Source of the DNA: Phanerochaete sordida
Taxonomy: Eukaryota > Basidiomycota > Agaricomycetes > Polyporales > Phanerochaetaceae
Reading direction: 5' to 3'
Length of the DNA stretch: 64,000 nt
Assembly: GCA_019973155.2 (NCBI GenBank)
Contig: BPQB01000030.1
Coordinates: 186,001-250,000, forward strand
Under the pieces are notes generated by a model that saw nothing but the letters and a program-made list of their open reading frames with translations, made no database searches and had not been told where the DNA came from. Numbering within the stretch: position 1 is the stretch's first letter; the number at the start of each line of letters is the position of its first letter. The position numbers and the translations under genes are program-made. This document shows, piece after piece, positions 55,351 to 64,000 of the stretch.

Positions 55351-56149
55351 CAGAGCGAAGTGCCGCAGATACGGCTATGTGCTACCTACCGAAAAGAATA
55401 CAAGGACACGGGTCTCGCACCGCCAAGGGTCGGACACCCAGCGCGATGCACAGCATACGAGCCACATGGAGGGCTCCTGGGTACGATTATTCGCTCTGAT
55501 CAACGAGATGCGCCAGGGAAGAAGACAAAAGAGCTGACTCGGATTGACTGCCCTTCCAACTATAGTTCCGAGTCGGTGTCAATTCGCGTGTGTTTCATGC
55601 CTATTTTCCACAGAAAAGTCTTCTGCGAAAAGCCCAGCGTCGTCTCCAGCCAGAAACAGAAAAGAGATCTGGCACGTCGTGGAACGTCGGCCTTTCTGGG
55701 TGTGCCAAACAGGGACCTACTCTGGAGGTTACCGCGTGGCACCGACCGGTATGAACGTTGCCCGTTCTGATGTGCGAAGTCCCCGGATTGTGACAGTTTC
55801 AGTTGTCGGGATGTTTTCTCGAAAATTTCGGATTTATTGCGACACCGGCCGCCTGAGATGGCCTGCCTGACGGCGAAGGGGGTCGTTGTTGAGATCGTCG
55901 TTAGAAACAACCAGCGGGGATTTGTTTCGGCCGGACTTATATCGAGCGTTCCCACGGTAAGCAAGGCTGGCGTCTACGGCCAGGGACCCGGCGGAGATCT
56001 GAGATCCACCCGCACAACGTCACTCGCTGCGAGCCACGCCGAGGAGACGAGGCCAGCCATGTCCTCCACTTGCCATCTCCACCACCTCACACGACCACAG
56101 CGACCGCGACATCTCTCCCGAGGACCCCCTTGACGACGTCGGCACGGAA
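55351..56149. other. Intergenic, upstream of the calcium uniporter
   Basis: About 800 bases with no recognisable exon. The last part should hold the uniporter promoter. Confidence 0.4.
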
Positions 56150-57820
56150 ATGTTTCCTCTCGTGTTCCGCGTGGCGGTCCAGACGACCTCGAGGCAGCAT
56201 CGGCCATATGCCTGGAAGATGTGCGCCTCGATACGGTTCAACTCGAATCTTGCCGCCAGAAAAGCCGACAACGAGGCCGAGAACGTTAACGTGGGGCACT
56301 CGCGCTTCCTCGCCGAGAGCTCGCGGCATTCCAAATGGACGGACGACTCAAAAGTACCGACGGGGACTGGCGGGCCAGACGAGGGCTCAGACTTCGACGT
56401 CCTGCAGGACGGCAAAGGTGCGTGTCTCTGCATGTTCCGCGCACCGGAGAAGCAGGCGCGTCGCCAGCAATAGCCTGGCGAGACGTAAGCCCTTCGGGCT
56501 TATGCAGCACGCGGGTCGGTGCATGACCCGCCGACACGAGGTTGCTAGGCCAGGTGGCGTCGCGAGGGTCAGCAGTACGTTCCGTGGCGCTTTGGGCATG
56601 TGTAACCTGATGTGTCGGAGCTAGCAGAGTATGTGCTCTGCATGTCAACGCGCGGCATGTCCAGCCCGCTTGCTAGGTCCGCTATCCTTCGAGAGTGGCG
56701 CCGCTTGCTTAGTCCTCAGCCCGCCTACTCCGCGAGCGCGTCTCTATACTTGACGCTGACGTTGTTTCACTTGCAGGGAAACTCTCGCCAACGTCGTCGC
56801 ATCTCTTCAAGTTGATTCTACCGCTGGACCGCCTACAACTGGACGGCAAGGCCGTAGGAGGACCGCCGACTGTGTTCCTTCTGCATCCGTCTCAACCACT
56901 GTCACACATCAGCCGACTTATCGTCTCTTCCCTGGGCGCATCGAAGTCGCCCTCGATCAGCTTTACGAGTGCTACGCCCAGAGGCCGGCAACTACAATGG
57001 TCGGAGTCTACCGACCTCGGTGACTTCATTCGAGACGCTGCACGGGCAAAACAGTTTGAGCTTCACGTCAAGGAGGCCGATGTCGAGAAGAGTTTGTCCG
57101 TCGAGGTGCCGTCGTTCGCGGATCGCACTCGGTTCCTCCGGCGCAAACTTGAAGCAGTCGAGCAGGAGCTTCAGAGCATGGAGGAGATCAAGCGGCAGTG
57201 CGACATGGAAGCGCATCGCGGTGCCCGACGGATGGCGGTCGGCGGCTTAGCGATGCTTGTTGTCTACTGGGGCACGGTCGCTCGTCTAACGTTCTGGGAT
57301 CTTGGCTGGTACGCGATCCTCATCATCGAAGCTCGCTCGACAGATGCGCTGACTTTCGTGTGCAGGGATGTCATGGAGCCCGTCACCTATCTGTCGGGGC
57401 TGTCCATGGTGATACTCGGATATCTGTGGTACGTTCGCGGAGCGCCCAATCTGTTCTGGGCGCCATGCTGAGCACGTTCCGCCCAGGTTTCTGTATCAGG
57501 GTCGCGAGGTCTCGTACTCCTCCGTTCTCGACCGCTCTGTGTCATCCCGCCGGCAGGCCCTGTACGGGACGCGCGGCTTCGACATCGAGCGCTGGGCGGA
57601 TCTGATCACGGAGGCCAAGTCGCTGCGCAAGGAGATCAGCAAGATTGCCGAGGACTACGATGAAAGCCGCTGGAAGGAGCGCGTCGACGAGCGCGAGCAG
57701 GCCGAGGAGCGTGCACGCAAGGACGTCGAAGAGATCAAGCACGCCGCGCGCGAGAGCGACAAGGGCTCGGGCGGCACACCGTCGCAAACACCACCGTCAG
57801 GTCACAGCTCGGACGCGTAG
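56150..57820 (+). CDS. Mitochondrial calcium uniporter (MCU) pore subunit
   Basis: Exons 56150-56417, 56777-57308, 57366-57428 and 57487-57820 join to 398 residues. The N-terminus is a basic presequence (MFPLVFRVAVQTTSRQHRPY). The N-terminal domain is followed by coiled coil (FLRRKLEAVEQELQSMEEIK), TM1 (GGLAMLVVYWGTVARLTFW), the selectivity-filter signature WDVMEP at residues 267-272, TM2 (VTYLSGLSMVILGYLWF), and a second coiled coil rich in Glu/Lys. WDxxEP is diagnostic of MCU, and the aspartate and glutamate that bind calcium are both present. The filter is formed across an intron: the TG of exon 2 joins the G of exon 3. The long first intron (359 bases) could hide a small extra exon. No EF-hand MICU-type regulator is in the window. 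Confidence 0.9.
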
Positions 57821-59217
57821 ACGCGCCGTCATACCCGTCAGCATTCCCTGCGCCTGGTGCGGGCGTGACCCCTAGCCTGGCCTTTAGAGCTCCACGACCA
57901 CACACATTACCCATACTCACAAGCGTCCACGATTCCGAATATGTAATACCCTGGATGTATCGCTAGCACATCTCAATTAGGCTGTGTGCGCAGTCCTCTG
58001 CGTGCCAACCGTCGTCGAGCACGCCCGTACATCTTTCTGCGGCCCGGACGGTCTGCGGCGGGAGCTCGCGGTGACGAGCCCGCTGATTGTCTGTTGCTCC
58101 GCGCGCCCGACGTGCTTCTCCCGTGAAACCGTAACGTCAGTACTAGGAAAGCTGCCCGCTTGTCGCGATGCTCCAGTCCGGCCGGCGGCGGGTGGCGACG
58201 GACTGGCAGCTGACGTCGACAGACTGCGTTCAGTGATGTGCATGATGAGCAGAACCGGCGATTCTGGGTAAGGCATCACGCCCGTTATTAGCGGGGCAAT
58301 CGACACAGGCCTGCGAGCATGAGCATGACTCGCATGGCACGAGCAAAGAATGCCGGAATCATCATCAATATGGAGGTGGCGGTCGGCAGCTGTGCTCATT
58401 TGTGGCGACGCAGCAGCGCAGCACATGACCGAACAGCGGTGACACGAGGCCCGTGCCCATCTGTCCATGATGAGCTGCGCAGCGAGGGCGGGCCCGGCGA
58501 GTGTGTTTGCGACTCGGGATAGCCTAATCGTTTCACAGACGTTGATGAGCACGTCTCCTTGCTGTGGCCCGCGGTGGCAGTGGCGTGGGTTGTCTTGACT
58601 CTTGACGGCCTTACGCTATCTTCCTTAGGCGGGTGTCTCGGGGCCCGCGGCCCCGCCGCCGCCCTGGCGGTGCTCGTGGCCGAGTGCGACGACAAACAGG
58701 GTTGGAATCATCGATAGGCGGGCATCGCGCTGTCGCTCGTCCGACTCGGATGGCCTCGTCGAGCACGTCTGAACCTTCTACAAACATGGGTAAATAGGCC
58801 TAATTGGTCGAGGACGGCGAAGCCCGACGCCCGAAGGGCGCGCTCTCTGGGCGCTCGCTCGACGTGTTTGCGCCATCGCTCGTGTTCGTGCCAGCGAAAT
58901 TGCTCAGAATTGCTACTGCGGGCCTAGGCACCGCCACGCTTTGCAAAGTAGCCAGGTACGCCCAACGAAGACCCTAAGAATATCGATGGTTTATCCAGGA
59001 TTTTACAGGGGCATTCGGTGACTCGTCCTACGTATCCAGCAGTCGGTTCCCGCGCGATGCAGGCTGGGAATTGCGTGCCGAATCTATTGATGACGTGACC
59101 TTCTCCCTTGGCATATGACGCTACGGGTTCGTCTCGGAATGGGCATCGCGCTCGATATATAGCTCCTGAGGCGCATTGACCGCGCAACCGCCATCCCAGC
59201 CAGACTTGGGCTGTACC
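57821..59217. other. Intergenic, 1.4 kb
   Basis: The longest unassigned stretch. A 191-codon minus-strand frame (57977-58552) has no domain or splice context. A candidate TATA box for the dioxygenase gene, ATATATAG, lies at 59155-59162, about 55 bases before its ATG. Confidence 0.45.
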
Positions 59218-60794
59218 ATGACCGTCACGCAGGACAGCGCGCCAGCGGTGCCACACTACGTGCCTGCACCCGAGACAAAGACAGATCGTGGGTCATGTGC
59301 TCGACAGATGTGCGCGAGACTAATCTCTGTTCTGCAGTCGAGTATGCGGACTTGGCGGTTGTCGACCTGTCAAAGTTCGCGGATCCCGCGAGCCGCGCCG
59401 AGCTCGCGGCCATCGTCAAGGAGGCGATGCGCACGACAGGCTTCTTCTATGTCATAAACCATGGTGTATCTTCCGAGCAGGTGCGCCGGGCTCAGCCGCG
59501 CCCATGACGCTTCTGACATGCGCGGGCACGCAGAAAGATCGCATCTTCGACATCGCGAACGTGCCATTTGAGCAGGTCTCGGACGACGAAAAGCGAAAGT
59601 ACAACGGGAAGATGCTGGAGACGGGATCCTATCAGGGATACAAGCTTCGGCAATACTGGGTTCGTGATCTCTCCCATTTCAGAGTTCTGCGAAACTCACG
59701 CACTTCCAGCACGTCGATGGTGGCGTCCGCGACCAGGTCGAGAATTACAACAGTGAGCCGATTTGTGGCATGCACTTGTGCTGGATTGCTCACCGGGAGC
59801 TAGTAAACCGCATTGTGACCCAAAAGGAGCATCCGGAAGCCCTGCGCCCATTACTCCCTGAACTCGACGCCTTTGCTAGGCACAACCATTTCAACGTGCT
59901 CCATCCGATCCTGCGGTAACGCTATCGTGCATTTGATTACATTGACTCGGTGCTGAATGTCCCGTAGGCTGATGGCTACCGGTCTTGAGCTCCCCGAGGA
60001 GTCCTTTGTGAACATCCACAACTGGGACGCAGTCGGCGAAACGTATAGTGCGCATCTTGATCATACACTGACGTTTGGAGCCTCATCATCCCTTGTCTTC
60101 TAGTGCGCTTCATGAAATAGTAAGTTCCGTAACGCCACAGGCATGGAATGAGAAACTGACAGCCAAGCGCCAGCTACCCGCGCTCGGAGGAAGACGAGGC
60201 GAAGTCGAACAACGTCTGGTTGAAAGGACACACAGGTGCGCCGCTCTTCATTGCACATCCTGCCCGGGAGCACTGAGACCATGTCCGCAGACTTCGGGAG
60301 CATCACGGTGCTGTGGTCGCAGCCCGTCGCGGCGCTGCAAATTCTGTCTCCGGACGGGCAGTGGCGCTGGGTGAAGCACGTCGACAACGCGCTCGTGCGT
60401 CTGCATTGCTCCCGCACCCGCTCCGCCCGCTGACGCATTGCCGGCACAGGTCATCAACGCGGGCGACGCGATGGAGTTCCTCTCGGGCGGGCACTACCGC
60501 GCGACCATCCACCGCGTCGTGCAACCCCCGCCCGACCAGCGCGGCCAGACCCGCCTCGGCGCGTTCTACTTCGCGATCCCCGATGACGCCGTCGTCCTCA
60601 AGCCGCTCGCGGACAGCCCCGTCCTCCAGCGCGAGGGCATCAAGCGCCGCTTCGACGACGCACATGCGCCCACTGCGGAGGTGTGGCGCAAGGGCCGCAC
60701 CGCTGCGTATGGGCAGTCTAATCTCAAGAAGGGCGGGGAGAAGGGCGTCGAGGAGGAGTACATCAACGGCGTCCTGGTCAAGCACTACAACTAG
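59218..60794 (+). CDS. 2-oxoglutarate/Fe(II)-dependent dioxygenase, IPNS-like
   Basis: Multi-exon gene starting at 59218 (MTVTQDSAPAVPHYVPAPET). The DIOX_N domain gives VVDLSKFADPASRAELAAIV and TTGFFYVINHGVSSEQ. The catalytic domain shows GHTDFGSITVLWSQPVAALQ, with the HTD iron ligands built across an intron (GGACACACAG joined to ACTTCGGG). It continues with VINAGDAMEFLSGGHYRATI and HRVVQPPPDQRGQTRLGAFY, supplying the distal histidine and the 2-oxoglutarate-binding arginine. The C-terminus is YINGVLVKHYN. Members hydroxylate or desaturate varied small molecules; the substrate cannot be named, and no biosynthetic partners are adjacent. Two short regions (near 59700 and 60000) need several tiny exons, so exact borders are uncertain. 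Confidence 0.82.
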
Positions 60795-60866
60795 GTGCCC
60801 AAAGACGGGTAGCAGGATGTATTTGGATGTACTACTATGGGACTTGCGTCGCTAGGGAAAATTGGA

Positions 60867-63035
60867 TCATGTCTTCGTCTCCTCCTCGTACGACTCTTCT
60901 GCTATCGTGCGCACAGGTCCGAAGAAGTGGGAGCGTCCCCAGGTTGCCCATGCGATGCAGGCTATGAGTATGACTCCACCGATGGCGACTATGGCATAGT
61001 TCATGTTCAGCTCTGTCACGGGCGTCGCGGTCGGCAGAATGAACAGGACGCAGATGAACACCGTGAACTACAAATTCACGACATCAGCAGGCGCGCGCAC
61101 AGTACATGTCAGAGGATGACTGACCAGAGTGCTTGCGAAGTTGATGGGCCAGGACCACCGGCCGAGGCTGAACGGACCGCGCGCGGGCAGGCTGGAGCGA
61201 CACCGAACGCAATCAGAGCCACGCGTAAGAAGCGTGCAGGGCTGATACGCACGACGTCGCGGGCCAGAGCGTGCGGATCAGGATGGGCTGGAGGTAGCTG
61301 AGCATGACGGCGATAGCGGCGGACGACAGGATCGCGTTGAACTGTGGGCGCAGTTAGCACGTCGCCCCGCGCAGCAGGCGGGCGTCGCCGACGCACCGCA
61401 ATCGCAGAGCCGATGTACGCGCACGAGATCACACAGCCGACGAGCACGGACAGCCACACGCCGACGTAGGGCGCCTGGAAGCGGTTGAGCGCCGTGAACC
61501 ACGCCTTGCCGGGGAGCGCGTCGTCGCGCGCGAGCGCGTACAGCAGGCGCGAGCTCGCCGTGAACGCCGTGACGGCCGCCATGAGCTGCGCGAGCATGAC
61601 GACCGCGAGGCAGAGCAGCGTCAGCCGGCGCCCGACCGCGTCGAAGTACAGCTGCGCGATGGGCAGCGCGTAGCCCGTCGCCTGGACGCTCGCGATGCTC
61701 TGCACGGAGAAGAGCAGCGCGAGCATGTACGCGAGGCCGATGATCCATGAGCCGACGATGCTGCCGACGACCGCGAGCGGCGCGAGCAGCTCCGCGCGCT
61801 TGGCCTCCTCGGCGACCTGTGCGGCGGTCTCACAGCCTTCGAGGGTGTACACGGCCTGTGCGGGCTGTCAGAACCCGCTCTCCTGCCCCGGACTGCGCAC
61901 CTACCTGCAGGAAACCGAGCAACACGACAAACCCGCGGGACTGCCATCCTGTGAAACTAGGCTCGAATCAGCTGTGCTGAGCATATCACCGCGTAGCCTC
62001 CGCGCACTTCTCAAAGTCCGTGAACACGAATTCCGCAGAATTCTGGATGCCTTGTCAGCCGCCTTGCGAACTGCCCCCGCGAGAAGACTGTGCCCGCACC
62101 TTGACAGGCGCCTTGACGAGGAGCGTGATGACCAGGACGAGAGTCCCGCCGAGCGTCCACCACAAGTTGAAGGTGCTCAGAGCGCCAATGGCCTTGGTGC
62201 CGACGGTGTTGATGATACCAGACAGTATATTGACGCCCCAAGCTATGGCCGCAATCTCAACCCGTGTAAGGGTCCTGCCTTGCCCCACTTCGGCCAGAGA
62301 CGCAAGATATAGGGCGACGCTGTAGGACAGTGAGCTAAGGGGAACGCTGCAACTGGAGTAAGATAGGTTATACCTGAGGTTCCCTGAGGTGCCGGTGAAG
62401 ATCATTGCGATGCTATAGATCCAGCCGGTCTGGAAATATGATTTATCGTCCGACAAGCAGTCCTGTAGTATGACCTACGAAAACTGAGAGGATCATTGAG
62501 TTTCAAGTATGCATTAATGGTAGGAAAGCATACAGCCTAATATTGGTAGACCCGGCTTCATTTTACATACCCAGAAGTACAGACCGCCCATGGTCGGGCT
62601 GTTGGTGTGAAGTCATTCATCCCATGAGAGGGGACCAGTCGAGATGGGGCAAATTACGCACAAGACGCTGCAAATCTCTGCCAGGGATAGTGCAATGAAC
62701 AGCATAAACAAGCTGCATATCTGCGATTATTCGGGTCAGCCACGTCACGCTCTGGAAAGATAAACGGCCTAATAAGCCCGTACGTTCCAACCCCAGAAGA
62801 GCCCCAGGGGACCGCCAGAGAAGAGGCCAGTCTGAAATGCGCTGCTCATGCCTGTGAGAATGCCGATGGCACAGAACGAGATACCCAGGACGCCGAAGAG
62901 CGACATGTCTCGACGGAACTCGCTCTTGTAGCCGAGCTCGTTCAGTCGTCGCTCCGAGCTGGACGGCACAGCATGTTCGCTCTGGACGCCGAGCTCGACG
63001 ATGCGCGGGCTCTCAGATGGTGTCTTCTCGTGCAT
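60867..63035 (-). CDS. Amino-acid/GABA-type permease (APC superfamily)
   Basis: Starts at 63035 (MHEKTPSESPRIVELGVQSE). A cytosolic N-terminus ends RRLNELGYKSEFRRDMSLFG, the usual entry to TM1 (VLGISFCAIGILTGMSSAF). Further exons give TKAIGALSTFNLWWTLGGTL, LVLVITLLVKAP, the conserved loop YTLEGCETAAQVAEEAKRAE, VGSIVGSWIIGLAYMLALLF, SRLLYALARDDALPG, VWLSVLVGCVISCAYIGSAI, and a last segment FTVFICVLFILPTATPVTEL. The stop is at 60867-60869. This is the layout of fungal GABA/choline/amino-acid permeases of the plasma membrane, with 11-12 membrane helices expected. Exon borders between 62330 and 62770 were not fully resolved. Confidence 0.8.
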
Positions 63036-63795
63036 GGCGCTGGAAGCTGCGTGAATGATAGGCAGACTAGCGAAGTCGACCCTGCGCACCTCGTCGTCAC
63101 CGCGAGAGGAGCGTGGCCTTGTTATCAGCACCAGATAGCTTGTTCTCCCATCAAATCTGCCGCAGACCCACTATCATAGATGATGGATCTCGTGTGAGTA
63201 GTACGCGTGAGAGACCTGCCAAGGGAGCTGACAATCAACAGGTCGGTCCGTGTCCGCCGCATGGCGGTCATGCGAGTCGGTCTTCGCGAGGAGCGTGGTC
63301 GATAAGCCGGGACCTCGTCCTCGAGGCAGAGCATTTTTGTCGTGTAGCATTGCTACGTCGACGGGTTCACCGCGTTCGCGTGCAGGGCTGGGAGTGACGG
63401 AAGACCCAGCCGCACTTTCGTCGCTCGTTCTCAGGATGCCCTGAATAACCTGCTCGAGAAATAAAATCCAGTCTTAGGTGTCAAATATATCAATGTTGAT
63501 GCTATCGCACCTTCCAAGTACATGTTTCCTGCTAGCTCAGACCGAACAGGCTGGGAAAAGGCGAAGAGCAGGAGAAGCCTCCCGGCGGCACAAACGTTTT
63601 GGCACGTGACGCTTGAGGCGTCTAAATTAGGCCGGCAGCGACACGACGCGTCGCGAGGAATGGGCGACTGCTCTCTCTCAAACCACCATCTTCCCATGTC
63701 ACGCATCCACCCCTCGTCTCTCGTTTGCCCTACCTGAATCATCTGACTTTTGACCCGCAAGATACCCCTCAAGCTTTGGCAACCTACCGACCATC
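63036..63795. other. Divergent promoter region, permease / GWT1
   Basis: About 760 bases between divergent start codons. A pyrimidine-rich tract near 63671-63727 is a likely core promoter of the GWT1 gene. Confidence 0.45.
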
Positions 63796-64000
63796 ATGGA
63801 AGGAAACACGGATTACAAGACCGAGAAGGAAGCTTTCGTCTCTGGCATGACGGGCTCTTCTGTCGGTCATGTCAACATGTTGTCTCTCGCTGCGTTGGTA
63901 TATCTCGACTTCGTCTCTGACCTTCGCAAAGCGCTGATACCTGTCAGGTATCCATAGCTTTGCACTCAGCCCTTCGAACCCGTCTGCCGCCCCAGAAAAC
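63796..64000 (+). CDS. GWT1: GPI-inositol acyltransferase Gwt1, 5' end (partial)
   Basis: Exon 1 (63796-63897) encodes MEGNTDYKTEKEAFVSGMTG and SSVGHVNMLSLAAL. After a 50-base intron, exon 2 starts at 63948 with VSIALHSALRTRLPPQK and runs off the window. KEAFVSGMTGSS is the conserved start of Gwt1/PIG-W, an ER membrane enzyme that acylates the inositol of GPI precursors. The protein should have 12-13 membrane segments, almost all beyond the edge. The short match is distinctive but limited to about 50 residues. Confidence 0.72.

Noticed and set aside
57977..58552. 191-codon minus-strand frame
   Set aside because: No recognisable motif, no core promoter or splice signals, and a composition typical of random GC-rich sequence. 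A lineage-specific gene is not excluded.
1..64000. Possible biosynthetic gene cluster around the wax-synthase acyltransferase and the dioxygenase
   Set aside because: The two are 44 kb apart and surrounded by housekeeping genes; no synthase, cyclase or P450 gene is present.

Overview
The window is nuclear DNA from a filamentous basidiomycete, most likely a wood-decay polypore (Polyporales). Genes are split by many 50-60 base GT-AG introns, coding regions are GC-rich, and TATA boxes are frequent. The families also fit: polyporopepsin-type aspartic proteases, a FunK1-type kinase, F-box proteins, and lineage-expanded MYND-finger proteins. No rRNA, tRNA, CRISPR array or intact transposon was recognised. 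Splice structures are my own reading of the sequence, without transcript data.

Layout. 0-9 kb: the 3' end of an unidentified gene; two intact secreted aspartic protease genes and a relic of a third, with MYND gene A between the intact pair; then a cupin gene. 9-17.3 kb: conserved single-copy genes, namely mitochondrial ribosomal protein bL28m, an NT-C2 protein, an F-box protein, a wax-synthase-domain acyltransferase, and NADP-isocitrate dehydrogenase with an apparent mitochondrial/cytosolic double start. 17.6-35 kb: an expansion region with MYND genes B, C, D and E, a decayed copy of the bL28m gene, and two tandem VIT-vWA genes. 35-38.5 kb: three tandem copies of a small secreted protein gene. 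39-44.4 kb: a Vam7-like PX-SNARE, an F-box protein, a MITE-like element, and a FunK1-like pseudokinase. 44.6-48.7 kb: MYND genes F and G. 49-64 kb: housekeeping and secretory genes, namely serine carboxypeptidase S10, a Tag1/DUF3712 vacuolar membrane protein, a tiny six-exon cysteine-rich protein, a mitochondrial calcium uniporter, a 2-oxoglutarate dioxygenase, an amino-acid permease, and the 5' end of GWT1.

Most notable observations. (1) The linker of one VIT-vWA protein contains two stretches nearly identical to the histone H3 N-terminal tail, in permuted order, while its tandem paralogue has nucleoporin-like FG repeats at the same place. (2) MYND genes A, B and C share a 43-46 base promoter element with two AGGGG stress-type boxes and an inverted repeat, and seven MYND genes lie within 45 kb. 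(3) A bL28m pseudogene sits between two MYND genes. (4) NADP-IDH has an upstream mitochondrial-leader exon, and an internal ATG inside the first intron could give a cytosolic form. The 17-49 kb block looks like a fast-evolving duplication zone inserted between conserved genes.
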